64,000 nt of DNA, taken from contig NZ_JABTCG010000001.1 of assembly GCF_014610845.1 (NCBI RefSeq), positions 248,001 through 312,000 on the forward strand. The letters are read 5' to 3'. Both the position numbers and the translations under genes were made by a program. The notes under the pieces were generated by a model, which searched no databases, was not told the origin of the DNA, and was given only the letters and a program-made list of their open reading frames with translations. Within the stretch, counting starts at the first letter, position 1, and each line of letters begins with the position of its first letter. Positions 52,010 to 61,568 of this stretch are shown here, piece after piece. Source of the DNA: Maribacter arenosus (GTDB lineage: Bacteria > Bacteroidota > Bacteroidia > Flavobacteriales > Flavobacteriaceae).

Positions 52010-53731
52010 TTATTTCATCCGAATCCATACTTCATTGTAGGTAGTGTTCAAGCCGGTTTGTATGATGGTATCACCTTTTACTTCCAACTTTGCCTTCAGG
52101 GTATTATCCAATAAATATTGGCTACCGTTATTGGCAAAGGTGATGGTCTCTATGTATTCATCCCCCTCCAATTTGTAACGACCGCCATGATAATACGCCA
52201 ATTTATTGGTTAAAATATTCATTTCGGTCATAGACCAGTAGGCATTGGAAATGGTTTTAAGGCGTTCAAAGGTTGCGACTGGTGCAGGTTTTTTCCCTTT
52301 TTCACTATAGTATTTCCATGTACCCTGTAACTGATCCGCAATGCTATTCGTTTCCGATTCGTTTTCCGAGGGTTCTGAATTTTTTGCTGCCATTGCCGCC
52401 AATCGATTATTTATCGATGCTTTTGGAATAAATCGACCCTTTTTAAAGACGCCTACCAGGTCCTGCAGATTATCCATGTTTTCCAATGGATTGGCATTCA
52501 GCAAAACCAGATCGGCTTCGAGACCTTCCTTGACTTGACCGAAAACATCGGTCATACCAATGTATTTGGCCGGATTTATAGTGCCCGATTGAATAATTTG
52601 CAATGGAGTGAGGCCAGCAGCCTCTAAGCCATCAATTTCATGATGTATGGAAAAACCCGGTACATTGAAAACTTGTGGGGCATCGGAACCCAATAGCATA
52701 CCGTGACCCCCATCTTGAAGTTTCTTTATCAGTTGTTTGCGAATGGCGTCGAATTGTTTCCATTGATGTGCGGTAAAACCAGTAGATGGATCAATAGAAG
52801 CCTCTTTTCGTTCCTTCCAATTGGCGAGCGTGGTAGGCGGCATGTACTGCATTTCAGCTTGCTGTAAAAGTTCATCGGCAGCAATAGGGGCGAACCATCG
52901 TTCAAAAAGACTTTGGGTGGGTACGACCCAAACCTCGTTTTCTTTTGCCAGCTGTACCAGTCCATCGATTTTTGAGACATCGACCAAAGGGGTGAAGGCA
53001 AATCCAAAAAAACCGTTGTCTTCAGGATTTACGTTGGCCGTTTCGGGCACCAATCCCTCCAGAAATCCGTCTACATGATCGATAGATGCATATTTACTCC
53101 GCAACGCATGTTCAATCCCAACATCGACTGGAACATGCCCGGCAAAACGAATATCAACCTCGTTCGCCGTTTTTACAATCTGATCGAAAACTTCTCGTTT
53201 TATACCCGGGTGTATTTTTAAAAAATCATACCCATCTTTTTTATAAGCGGTCAACATAGAAATAGCCTGCTCAACCGAGGTCACGGAATTGCCATTCAAT
53301 GATGGACTCGAAGTAAAAATACGTGGGCTTAGGATATTCCCATTTTCAACATTACTTTTCAAAGCTAAATGGGCCGGGTGCCCCAACATACCGCGAATGG
53401 TCGTTATTCCATTGGCGAGATACAAAAAGAGGACATCTTCAATTTGTTCGCTATTTGTTGACGGTGGGGGAATGTGGGCATGCATTTCGGCCAGGCCGGG
53501 CATTAAGTATTTTCCTGCCCCACTCACCATCAATTCATGGACTAAGGGTTTTCCTTGATGTTTTGCAATGGTTTTTATCTTTCCAGAATCGATGACGACA
53601 TCCCTATGTTCCAAAATAGTACCGGTAGATACATCGACAATATTCACATCGATGATCATCGTGCCTTTTTCAGGCTCAGCCGTACAAGCAAATAGCAATA
53701 GTGCCACACCCAACAGTCCTAACTTTTTCAT
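52010..53731 (-). CDS. Amidohydrolase-family lipoprotein
   Basis: A 573-residue lipoprotein (LLLFACTAEP lipobox). The metal-dependent hydrolase core has MPGLAEMHAHIPPPS (HxH pair), a GYDFLKIHPGIKREVF segment likely holding the bridging residue, RFAGHVPVD and SIDHVDGF His positions, and LLGSDAPQVFNVPGFS with the catalytic Asp. It is closest to the imidazolonepropionase/dipeptidase-like secreted group. An extra C-terminal domain of about 110 residues (LQGTWKYYSEKGKKPAPVAT to the end) has lipocalin-like character. Confidence 0.88.
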   Translation of the reverse strand: MKKLGLLGVALLLFACTAEPEKGTMIIDVNIVDVSTGTILEHRDVVIDSGKIKTIAKHQGKPLVHELMVSGAGKYLMPGLAEMHAHIPPPSTNSEQIEDVLFLYLANGITTIRGMLGHPAHLALKSNVENGNILSPRIFTSSPSLNGNSVTSVEQAISMLTAYKKDGYDFLKIHPGIKREVFDQIVKTANEVDIRFAGHVPVDVGIEHALRSKYASIDHVDGFLEGLVPETANVNPEDNGFFGFAFTPLVDVSKIDGLVQLAKENEVWVVPTQSLFERWFAPIAADELLQQAEMQYMPPTTLANWKERKEASIDPSTGFTAHQWKQFDAIRKQLIKKLQDGGHGMLLGSDAPQVFNVPGFSIHHEIDGLEAAGLTPLQIIQSGTINPAKYIGMTDVFGQVKEGLEADLVLLNANPLENMDNLQDLVGVFKKGRFIPKASINNRLAAMAAKNSEPSENESETNSIADQLQGTWKYYSEKGKKPAPVATFERLKTISNAYWSMTEMNILTNKLAYYHGGRYKLEGDEYIETITFANNGSQYLLDNTLKAKLEVKGDTIIQTGLNTTYNEVWIRMK

Positions 53732-53840
53732 GACCCTAAATTAAGGGTTCTTTGATTGAATTTAGTAGTATGGGACGATTTTTTCCAGACTGGTTAAATC
53801 CATTTTTATATCCAAAAGAATGAGATAAGCCAGAAAGGAT

Positions 53841-54626
53841 TTATCGGTTGATAAAAATACGAACAGGAACAACTACAAAAATAAGTAAGGAGTATAAGGC
53901 GAAAAAGGGAATAACATAATTAGCTAGATTAAATACCAGCATAATCGCAATGATCAACAGCTGAAATCCTAGTCCGAAAAACGACACGCAGGTCATGAAC
54001 CAGTTGGGTAAATTATGGGCATTTACCGCATTACGATCCAATTGGTGGATAATCTTGTCGAATAACCCATAAAACAAGCGGTAAAGTCTAAAGAGCATAT
54101 CCACATGGCTTTGTTTTTCCCCATTCAAAGCTAAAGGTGCCTTATCTTCAAAGATGCGACTTGTGGTATCCCCATCATACTTGTTTCGCAAAATGACATA
54201 ATAATAATTATACAGGGTGCCTTGTAATTGAATGCCGATAAAGGCTAGAAAGGCGTATAGTAGTGAATCTTGTGTCACAACCCAGAGGGTAAGGATGAAA
54301 AGCACATTTAGGAGAAAATCAGATACGGAGTCAAAATACCGACCCGTATACGATGGGGTGTTCTTGAGTCTTGCCAATTCCCCATCCGCGGCATCCAGTA
54401 TCGACTTCAACACCAAAAAAAAGGCCGCTGTCCAATACTGATGGGACAGAATACAGACAATGGCCAACAATCCCGAAATTATAAAACCTATGGTAACATG
54501 AATAGGGGTTACCGATGTCTTAATAAGTGAGTTTGCAATAATCCGGGCAATAGGTCGGCCATAATCGGAAACATCATAAAATTGGTGTTCTTTAGGTAAT
54601 TTAGGCATTACGTCGGCATTGAACAT
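53841..54626 (-). CDS. CDP-alcohol phosphatidyltransferase family protein
   Basis: A 261-residue membrane enzyme with the diagnostic motif ILDAADGELARLKNTPSYTG followed by RYFDSVSDF, matching DGxxAR(x8)Gx3Dx3D for the two-metal site. Six hydrophobic helices surround it (VTIGFIISGLLAIVCILS, LLNVLFILTLWVVTQ, LYAFLAFIGIQLQGTLYNYY). It transfers a phospho-alcohol group between CDP-linked donor and an acceptor; the exact lipid cannot be told. A second ATG 18 bases in (MPKLPKEHQF) may be the true start. Confidence 0.88.
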   Translation of the reverse strand: MFNADVMPKLPKEHQFYDVSDYGRPIARIIANSLIKTSVTPIHVTIGFIISGLLAIVCILSHQYWTAAFFLVLKSILDAADGELARLKNTPSYTGRYFDSVSDFLLNVLFILTLWVVTQDSLLYAFLAFIGIQLQGTLYNYYYVILRNKYDGDTTSRIFEDKAPLALNGEKQSHVDMLFRLYRLFYGLFDKIIHQLDRNAVNAHNLPNWFMTCVSFFGLGFQLLIIAIMLVFNLANYVIPFFALYSLLIFVVVPVRIFINR

Positions 54627-54720
54627 TTAACGACTAAGAACGAGAACACGCTAGCTTAGTAATAATGGCACAGAGGCCTCACAAATGTAGTGTTATATTT
54701 TCATTTGGTGAGCCATGTAT

Positions 54721-55290
54721 TCACTGCCCCAGTTTCTTGTTGGCTTTGCAGAGCCGAATGATTTCGGCAATTCGTTTTTCTCGTGTTTCCGGCCGTTTTG
54801 CTTGATTAAGCCAGTAAAGGAAGCTTTTTTGTTGACTAAATGTAAAACTTTGGAAGTTGAAAAACGCCTTGGGATGTTTTTCAAACTCCTTTTCAAGTCC
54901 TTCAGGAATGATACCATTTTCCACATCGTCTAACAATGTCCACGAACCGTCTTTTTGGGCGGCCTTTATTTTTTTCATCCCGCTTTCGTGCATCAGGCCT
55001 TGATCAATCAATTCCTTGATATAGGTCTTATTGAGCTTGCTCCATGTGCTTTTTGGTTTGCGCGGGCAAAAATATTGTTGTCTTTTTCCTTGGCCAAGAC
55101 TTTTAACGGTACTATCGATCCAACCGTAGCAGAGGGCCACACGCACAGCTTCTTCCCATCGCATACTTTCATTTTCGTGCTCTACTTTGTAGAAAATGAG
55201 ATAAATCCCCTTTTCTTTTGAATGGTTTTCATGTAGCCAATTACGCCATTCTTCATCATTTTTGAAATAGTGATGACAAATTCCACTCAT
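54721..55290 (-). CDS. YdeI/OmpD-associated family protein
   Basis: A 189-residue soluble protein. It has the YdeI pattern: EEWRNWLHENHSKEKGIYLI, EEAVRVALCYGWIDSTVKSL, PRKPKSTWSKLNKTYIKELI, and a C-terminal SQQKSFLYWLNQAKRPETRE with EKRIAEIIRLCKANKK. The family is linked to stress and peptide (bacteriocin) protection in other bacteria. It is divergent from the large PQQ fusion gene at 55400. Confidence 0.85.
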   Translation of the reverse strand: MSGICHHYFKNDEEWRNWLHENHSKEKGIYLIFYKVEHENESMRWEEAVRVALCYGWIDSTVKSLGQGKRQQYFCPRKPKSTWSKLNKTYIKELIDQGLMHESGMKKIKAAQKDGSWTLLDDVENGIIPEGLEKEFEKHPKAFFNFQSFTFSQQKSFLYWLNQAKRPETREKRIAEIIRLCKANKKLGQ

Positions 55291-55335
55291 TTTTCACTCC
55301 ATTTTTTAAATTATACGATGAATTTAAAATTGCAT

Positions 55336-55367
55336 TTGGCAATTGCCCATTTCTATGGCTATATTTA
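55336..55367 (+). promoter_or_regulatory. Candidate Bacteroidota-type promoter
   Basis: TTG at 55336-55338 and TATATTTA at 55360-55367, spaced by 21 bp, fit the Bacteroidota primary sigma pattern TTG-N19-23-TAnnTTTG with one mismatch in the -7 box. The ATG of the PQQ fusion gene begins at 55400. Confidence 0.35.
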
Positions 55368-55399
55368 GCCTTTCAGGTATGAACCAAAGGTAGTATTTA

Positions 55400-58300
55400 A
55401 TGAATAAAAAACTCTTATTCCTACTGGTCACATTAGTATTGATAACCGCTAGTTGTAGCAATAAAAGAGATGGTGAGCCAAAGATCTTGGTATTTTCAAA
55501 AACCATGGGTTACAAACACGCTTCCATTCCTAAGGGGATTGCGGCCATTCAAAAATTAGGCAATGAAAATGGGTTCGAGGTCGATAGCACCCAAAATGCC
55601 ACCCTTTTTACGGACGAATATCTTAAGGAATATTCGTGCATCGTATTTTTAAGTACCACAGGAAATGTATTGGATCATTATCAAGAAGCCGCTTTTGAAC
55701 GTTACATACAATCGGGTGGGGGGTTTGTGGGCATTCATGCGGCTACGGACACCGAATATGATTGGGGATGGTATACGAGAATGGTAGGCGGTCAATTTTT
55801 GAGCCACCCTGCAGGCACACCCAACTCAGATTTTATTATCAAGGATAATTCGTTCATTGCCACCAAGCATTTTAAGGATACGATATGGAATCGGGATGAT
55901 GAACTCTACAATTTCAAAAAGTTGAATAAGGATGTCAACGTCTTGATTACTGTGGATGAAAATACGTATGAAGGAGGGGAGAATGGGGATTTCCACCCTA
56001 TGAGCTGGTACCATGAATATGATGGGGGTAGGGCCTTTTATACGGCCGCAGGCCATACCGATGAAAGCTTTTCTGAAGAAAAATTCGTTGCACACCTCTT
56101 GGGTGGCATTCAATATGCCATAGGGAAGAACTTACAATTGGATTATGGGAAGGCAACCACCCAGATTCCACCTGAAATCGACCGTTTTTCAAAAGTGACC
56201 TTGACTTCCGGGCAATTTTTCGAACCTACCGAAATGGCGGTTTTACCTAATAACGATGTGTTGATAGCCCAGCGTAGGGGCGAAATACTATTATACGATG
56301 CAAGCAAGGAAGAACTTAAGGAAATTGCCAAACTCGATGTTTACCATAGGGCCCTGAATACTCCTGGTGTGAATGCCGAAGAAGGCTTAATGGGGTTGCA
56401 AAAAGACCCTAATTTTGAAGAGAACCATTGGATCTATCTGTATTACAGCCCTACTGGTGACAAATGGGCGAATCGCTTGTCACGATTTAAATTCAGAGAA
56501 GGGATTTTTGAATTGGATTCCGAACAACTGATCATGGAAGTCGGCACCCAGCGCGAAATCTGTTGTCATACAGGAGGGTCAATAGCATTTGGTCCTGACG
56601 GTTTGTTGTATCTATCAACGGGTGATAATACGACGCCTTTTGATGAAAAAGGGGCAAAATATGTAACCAGTGGATATGCCCCCTTAAACGATATTTCGGG
56701 AAAGGAGCAATTTGATGCCCGCCGTTCGTCCGGAAATACGAATGACTTAAGAGGCAAAATATTGCGGATCAAGGTAAATGACGATGGCACGTATGATATA
56801 CCCGAAGGCAACCTTTTCCCTGTGGGCACTGAAAAGACCCGCCCTGAGATTTATACCATGGGGCATAGGAACCCATATCGAATTTCGGTGGACATGAAAA
56901 AGGGATATTTATATTGGGGGGATGTGGGCCCTGATGCCAATGAAGATGACCTTGCCCATCGCGGACCAAGGGGTTATGACGAGTTGAACCAAGCCCGTAA
57001 GGCTGGAAATTTCGGTTGGCCCTTTTTTGTGGCCAACAACAAACCCTATAGGGATTATGACTATTTGGAGGGTACTTCCGGGGAAGCTTTTGACCCGAAC
57101 AAACCTATCAATGATTCAAAGAACAATACAGGCCTCCAAGAATTACCTCCGGCCCACGGTGCCTTGGTATATTACCCATATGCAGCGTCTCAGGATTTTC
57201 CTCAAGTAGCGACTGGGGGAAGAAATGCTATGGCAGGGCCTACCTATTATTCGGATCTTTATCCCAATGGGGGTGGCCTACCTTCGTATTATGATGATAA
57301 AGTACTGGTCTATGATTGGATGCGGGGTTGGATGAAGGCCATCACCCTTTTTGAAGATGGTACATTCAATAAAATGGAACCGTTCGCATCGGATATTGAA
57401 CTCAATAACCTCATCGATATGGAGATGGGTCCAGACGGACGCGTTTATCTTTTGGAATACGGGAGTGGATGGTTTCAGCAAAACAAGGATTCGGGATTGG
57501 GATACATTGAATATAATGGTGGCAATAGGCCCCCCTTGATTACCAATTTTACCAGTGATAAGACTTCTGGGAGGTTGCCCCTTACCGTTACTTTGAAGGT
57601 CGAAGCCACGGATCGGGAAAACGACGCGATACGGTATAAATGGGATTTTGGTAACGGAGAGACATTAACAACCGATACCCCAGAGCTTTCGCATACCTTT
57701 AGGGAACCAGGGGAATACAAGATGACTGTTGAGGTGCAGGATGAAGGGAATAAATCGGCAAGGAGTGAAATTATTGCCATAGTTGCCGGCAATACAAGAC
57801 CAGAGGTTACCATTGACCTAAATGGAGGTAATTCTACTTTCTTTTTTAAAGGGGTGCCAGTGAAGTATAAGGTTCAGGTAACCGATGAGGATGGGGGGGC
57901 AATCAGCACTTCCAATATTTTCGTATCCGTCGATTATTTAGCCGGAATGGATAAGGTGAATATGTCCCAAGGACATCAACAAGTTTCAGCAACGGTAATG
58001 GGCAAGGCCTTGACGCAGACAATGGACTGTAAGGCTTGCCATAAGGAAATAGGGATTTCCATTGGTCCTGAATACAAAGCAGTGGCAGAAAAATATAAGG
58101 ATGATCCCAAAGCAATGGGGTATTTGCAAAAAAAGATTTTATCAGGAGGTTCCGGGGTATGGGGTGAGGTCGTGATGCCGGCCCACCCGAATATCACGGA
58201 AGATGAGACGCGCCAAATAGTGCAATACATCCAATCCTTGGTGACAGGGAGCGAAAGAAGTAAATCCTTACCTCCATCGGGCAGTATTTACCCTAATCCC

Positions 58301-58807
58301 TCGATCGATGATAACGTAATGGTGATTACTGGAAGCTATACCGATGAAGGTGAAGAAAATGTATCACCTTTGACAGGTTCAAGTTCGGTGGTCCTCCAGA
58401 GTAATACAGTACCCTTTTCAACCAAAACCAAGACCAAAGGATTCAATCCTATTAGCTATGGAGGTCAAAATTTATTGATGACCCCAAAGGATGAAGGCTG
58501 GTTTATTCTTGAGAATATAGATTTAAAAGGGATAAAGAGGGTTTATATAACTGCCGGTTGGCAAGAACCACCAAAGGCTCCTGTACATTTTGAAATGCGA
58601 TTAAATGCAGTGGACGGAAACCTATTGGGAACAGGTACCCTTTCAATTCCGGAATCAGGACAATCCGGTGCTGAAATAACCATTCCCATGATTGCACCCA
58701 TAGATGTCAAGGCAGATGAAATCTATTTCATTCATAAGCCCAAAGATGGTGAGGATAGGGGGGAAGCCCCATTCGTATTGACCAACGTAAGGTTCGATGG
58801 AAAATAA
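55400..58807 (+). CDS. ThuA - PQQ sugar dehydrogenase - PKD - cytochrome c fusion lipoprotein
   Basis: A 1135-residue lipoprotein (VLITASCSNKR lipobox). Residues about 28-245 are ThuA-like (VFSKTMGYKHASIPKGI, GGGFVGIHAATDTEYDWGWY, GGRAFYTAAGHTDESF). About 255-690 is a PQQ-dependent soluble glucose-dehydrogenase-like propeller (NDVLIAQRRGEILLYDASKE, CCHTGGSIAFGPDGLLYLST, MGHRNPYRISVDMKKGYLYW). About 705-800 is a PKD domain (YKWDFGNGETLTTD). About 865-955 is a cytochrome c (CxxCH at 877-881, Met926 likely axial). The last 150 residues form a beta-sandwich like a carbohydrate-binding module. It probably oxidises a sugar at the cell surface and passes electrons to the haem. Confidence 0.9.
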   Translation: MNKKLLFLLVTLVLITASCSNKRDGEPKILVFSKTMGYKHASIPKGIAAIQKLGNENGFEVDSTQNATLFTDEYLKEYSCIVFLSTTGNVLDHYQEAAFERYIQSGGGFVGIHAATDTEYDWGWYTRMVGGQFLSHPAGTPNSDFIIKDNSFIATKHFKDTIWNRDDELYNFKKLNKDVNVLITVDENTYEGGENGDFHPMSWYHEYDGGRAFYTAAGHTDESFSEEKFVAHLLGGIQYAIGKNLQLDYGKATTQIPPEIDRFSKVTLTSGQFFEPTEMAVLPNNDVLIAQRRGEILLYDASKEELKEIAKLDVYHRALNTPGVNAEEGLMGLQKDPNFEENHWIYLYYSPTGDKWANRLSRFKFREGIFELDSEQLIMEVGTQREICCHTGGSIAFGPDGLLYLSTGDNTTPFDEKGAKYVTSGYAPLNDISGKEQFDARRSSGNTNDLRGKILRIKVNDDGTYDIPEGNLFPVGTEKTRPEIYTMGHRNPYRISVDMKKGYLYWGDVGPDANEDDLAHRGPRGYDELNQARKAGNFGWPFFVANNKPYRDYDYLEGTSGEAFDPNKPINDSKNNTGLQELPPAHGALVYYPYAASQDFPQVATGGRNAMAGPTYYSDLYPNGGGLPSYYDDKVLVYDWMRGWMKAITLFEDGTFNKMEPFASDIELNNLIDMEMGPDGRVYLLEYGSGWFQQNKDSGLGYIEYNGGNRPPLITNFTSDKTSGRLPLTVTLKVEATDRENDAIRYKWDFGNGETLTTDTPELSHTFREPGEYKMTVEVQDEGNKSARSEIIAIVAGNTRPEVTIDLNGGNSTFFFKGVPVKYKVQVTDEDGGAISTSNIFVSVDYLAGMDKVNMSQGHQQVSATVMGKALTQTMDCKACHKEIGISIGPEYKAVAEKYKDDPKAMGYLQKKILSGGSGVWGEVVMPAHPNITEDETRQIVQYIQSLVTGSERSKSLPPSGSIYPNPSIDDNVMVITGSYTDEGEENVSPLTGSSSVVLQSNTVPFSTKTKTKGFNPISYGGQNLLMTPKDEGWFILENIDLKGIKRVYITAGWQEPPKAPVHFEMRLNAVDGNLLGTGTLSIPESGQSGAEITIPMIAPIDVKADEIYFIHKPKDGEDRGEAPFVLTNVRFDGK

Positions 58808-58823
58808 TGAACAGATATCATTG

Positions 58824-58860
58824 AAAAAAGGGAAGATACCCAAGTGTCATCCCTTTTTTT
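58824..58860. terminator. Bidirectional terminator
   Basis: Arms AAAAAAGGGA and TCCCTTTTTTT flank a short loop between the convergent PQQ fusion and VOC genes. It provides T-runs in both directions. Confidence 0.65.
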
Positions 58861-59287
58861 ATTTGCTTTCAATCGTATTGCCGCTTTCGTCTAGGTTTAG
58901 GTAGGGATTAAAGGCGATTTCCCAAAGATTATCATCAAGATCCGCAATGTAACCACTATAACCTCCCCAGAACACCTCTTCGGGGGCTTTGATAATCTTT
59001 ACACCATGTTGCCTGTAGTATTCGAACAAGGTGTCAACTTCTTCCTTACTTCTGGTATTATATGCAAGTGTGAAGCCCTTGAATCCACTTCCTTCTGGGC
59101 TAACCTGAGCGTCTTCGGCAAGTTTTTCCCTGGGATAAAGGGATAAAAGAAATCCATTTAATTGAAAGAATGAAATGAATTCGTTGCTAGAATCCATTGA
59201 TTTCCATCCAAACTTATCGATGTAGAAATTGGTCGATGCCTGGAGATCCTTGACCCCAAGACCTATAATCGTCGCTCTCTGTTCCAT
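58859..59287 (-). CDS. VOC family protein
   Basis: A 142-residue protein with two beta-alpha-beta-beta-beta units: RATIIGLGVKDLQASTNFYI, WKSMDSSNEFISFF, GFTLAYNTRSKEEVDTLFEY and a GGYSGYIADLDDNLWEIAFN end containing the typical metal-ligand Glu. It is a glyoxalase/dioxygenase superfamily member of unknown substrate. Its start lies 18 bp after the stop of the SRPBCC gene at 59306, so the pair is probably co-transcribed. Confidence 0.85.
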   Translation of the reverse strand: MEQRATIIGLGVKDLQASTNFYIDKFGWKSMDSSNEFISFFQLNGFLLSLYPREKLAEDAQVSPEGSGFKGFTLAYNTRSKEEVDTLFEYYRQHGVKIIKAPEEVFWGGYSGYIADLDDNLWEIAFNPYLNLDESGNTIESK

Positions 59288-59305
59288 AGAAATGGGTATT
59301 AAAAT

Positions 59306-59743
59306 TCAGTTATTTTCAAGATACTCCCTAAGCGATTTTCCCAAAAGATAATTCCAGCCCTCGACCGCACTTTCCCTAGCAAATTCAGGAATATCATCGG
59401 GAAAATCCTCTAGAACCGTCGTGCTTAGCCGCAATAGGTTGCTATTCCCTTTTTCTAAAAGTTTAAATACTACCAATGAATCACCGGGATATTCTTTATA
59501 GCGCCATTTATATTCTAGCTTTTCAAAGGGGACCACCTTCGTGATTTCCCATAGGTGGGTGAACGTTCTATCTTCTGACTGAACGGCAAAACTGGTCTTA
59601 AAACCGACCTTGGGTTCAAATTCTGGGATATTCCCAAAAAACCATTCCCGCATCTTATGGACATTGGTAATGGCCGACCACACTTTTTCTACACTGCATT
59701 TAAAGGAATTATCTACGACTATGGGGTCATCTGAAACGTTCAT
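59306..59743 (-). CDS. SRPBCC (AHSA1-like) domain protein
   Basis: A 145-residue START/Bet v1-like protein: PIVVDNSFKCSVEKVWSAIT, VHKMREWFFGNIPEFEPKVG, FTHLWEITKVVPFEKLEYKW and a C-terminal helix ESAVEGWNYLLGKSLREYL. The family forms a hydrophobic cavity that binds lipids or helps proteins fold (AHSA1 stimulates Hsp90); a bacterial client is unknown. It sits 26 bp after the GH88 gene. Confidence 0.85.
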   Translation of the reverse strand: MNVSDDPIVVDNSFKCSVEKVWSAITNVHKMREWFFGNIPEFEPKVGFKTSFAVQSEDRTFTHLWEITKVVPFEKLEYKWRYKEYPGDSLVVFKLLEKGNSNLLRLSTTVLEDFPDDIPEFARESAVEGWNYLLGKSLREYLENN

Positions 59744-59769
59744 TCGTCTTGCTTTAATGTTGCTTTGTA

Positions 59770-60882
59770 CTATTTACCTCCATACAACTTATAAACCTCC
59801 GAACCTGCACTTAGGAAAGCCCCAGTACCATAAACTTCTGATTTATCGGGCCAGGCATTACCCGGTGCGGCCCCTATCGGTTGTACATAGCCCAACATAC
59901 CGTCGTCGGTAACATGACCCACCAAAGCGTTCCATCCTTTTTCAACTGCCGCACCATATGTTTTTTTATCAAGAACCCCTTTGTTTATTCCCCAAGCCAA
60001 GCCATAGGTGTAAAATGAGGAACCGCTAGTCTCCGGAGTGGGGTAATATTCTTGGCCCAATAAGCTCATGGCCCAATGCCCTTGGGGAGTTTGAATTTGA
60101 AGCAATTTTTTGGCCATTTTTTTGTAAATCTTCAGAAAATACTTGTATTCTTTGCTATTTGGATCTAACTCATCCATAATATTCGAAAGTCCAGCAAAGA
60201 CCCACCCATTACCCCTAGACCAGAAAATTTTGGTACCATGGTCCAATTTGCCCATGAAACTTTGGTCACGGTAATAGAGGTGTTCCTTTTCATCGAAAAG
60301 AAAATCTGTTGTGGCTTTAAATTCCTTCACCATAAAATCCAGGTACCTTTTATCGCCCGACAAGTTGTACAATTTCGCCCATACCGGTGGGGACATAAAT
60401 AGGGCGTCGCACCAGTTCCAACGCGATTGATTGTCGGGGTTGTCCCAGTCTAACGATGTTCTGGCGGGGTGGTGCATGATGAAATTGAATTGTTCCTTGG
60501 TTGGTTCCAACATTTTTTCATCTTTGTACATCCGATAGAGTTCAATATACATTTGGCCTACGGTATGGTCATCGGCATGGTATTTTCGCCTATGCAATTG
60601 CCAATCATATTTTTCCCCAAGGTCTTTCAACCATAGGTAATAAGTATCATCATCGGCCATCGCGGCCCATTTTACCATACCCACATATAAGGCCCCATTG
60701 GTCCAGTCCAAAGGGTGATGGGGTTCTTTTTGATTGCTGTACAGATCGGAATAATGCGCTATCTGCCAATCGGCCACCCGTTTCATTACCTGTTTTACTT
60801 CTGCCGGTTTAATATCTTGCGCCTGTGATACTATTGTCATTAAAGCGATACCATGGACGATAAAGCGCTGTATTGTTTTCAT
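59770..60882 (-). CDS. GH88/GH105-type unsaturated glucuronyl/rhamnogalacturonyl hydrolase
   Basis: A 370-residue secreted enzyme (IVHGIALMTIVSQAQ signal) with an (alpha/alpha)6-barrel sequence: VKQVMKRVADWQIAHYSD, PLDWTNGALYVGMVKWAAM, KYHADDHTVGQMYIELYRMY with the Asp pair, SRWNWCDALFMSPPVWAKLY with a catalytic Asp, WSRGNGWVFAGL and ETSGSSFYTYGLAWGIN. It fits GH88/GH105, which cleave unsaturated uronic acids released by polysaccharide lyases. It is not in an obvious polysaccharide utilization locus here. Confidence 0.9.
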   Translation of the reverse strand: MKTIQRFIVHGIALMTIVSQAQDIKPAEVKQVMKRVADWQIAHYSDLYSNQKEPHHPLDWTNGALYVGMVKWAAMADDDTYYLWLKDLGEKYDWQLHRRKYHADDHTVGQMYIELYRMYKDEKMLEPTKEQFNFIMHHPARTSLDWDNPDNQSRWNWCDALFMSPPVWAKLYNLSGDKRYLDFMVKEFKATTDFLFDEKEHLYYRDQSFMGKLDHGTKIFWSRGNGWVFAGLSNIMDELDPNSKEYKYFLKIYKKMAKKLLQIQTPQGHWAMSLLGQEYYPTPETSGSSFYTYGLAWGINKGVLDKKTYGAAVEKGWNALVGHVTDDGMLGYVQPIGAAPGNAWPDKSEVYGTGAFLSAGSEVYKLYGGK

Positions 60883-61178
60883 TAGGAATGTATATTTTGG
60901 TTTTTTATGTGTAAGGTACCTCTAAGATAGGGCTCTGAAAATCATTGGAAAATAATTTTATGAAAATAAAATAGCATAGAGCATAGTAGGATTCAAAATT
61001 AAGTGTAGGATTTGAGATTCTAATAAGGCGGACTAAAATGGGTTATAAAAACAACCCTCTGTTCAGTACATCCCTTTGGCATCTATCCAATCGGGATATT
61101 AAAAAATTAAAAAGCATGATAAATGTTAGCTTTTGAGTGGATAATTAACGATAGTTTTGCTATATCAAAAACCAAGTT

Positions 61179-61358
61179 ATGATTACTGAAAAAGCCTGTA
61201 TCGTTTGTAAGAAATCTTCGAGTGAAACCCCGGTGACCAAGTTCTACCATAAGGAAAGTGAATTTTATATCTGTCCCCAACATATCCCTATTTTGATCCA
61301 TAACCCACAGGATTTGGTGGGATTATTGGACGGTGCTGATAAGTTACAGGGCGGGTAG
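61179..61358 (+). CDS. Small zinc-ribbon-like protein of 59 residues
   Basis: An unannotated-size gene read directly: MITEKACIVCKKSSSETPVT then KFYHKESEFYICPQHIPILI and HNPQDLVGLLDGADKLQGG before TAG. Cys7-x2-Cys10 and Cys32-x2-His35 form a plausible zinc site of the treble-clef or ribbon type. The composition and the clean start and stop support a real gene; an overlapping minus-strand frame is its shadow. Function unknown, perhaps a nucleic-acid- or protein-binding adapter. Confidence 0.6.
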   Translation: MITEKACIVCKKSSSETPVTKFYHKESEFYICPQHIPILIHNPQDLVGLLDGADKLQGG

Positions 61359-61568
61359 TCCGTGCACCAGTACGAAAGCTTGACCTGATAAACGTTTTTC
61401 AGATTACGTAATCAATTGTCTTCCATTAGCATCTTTGGCTAATTCGAAATAAGCAACAGCCTCTTTCGATTCATAATCGTCTCCTTGTGTATGATCTGAT
61501 CACTAAGGCACAATAATGAATATGTAAAGGAAAAGAGGTGCATTTTAATGCTCTGACTTTTCGGTTTA

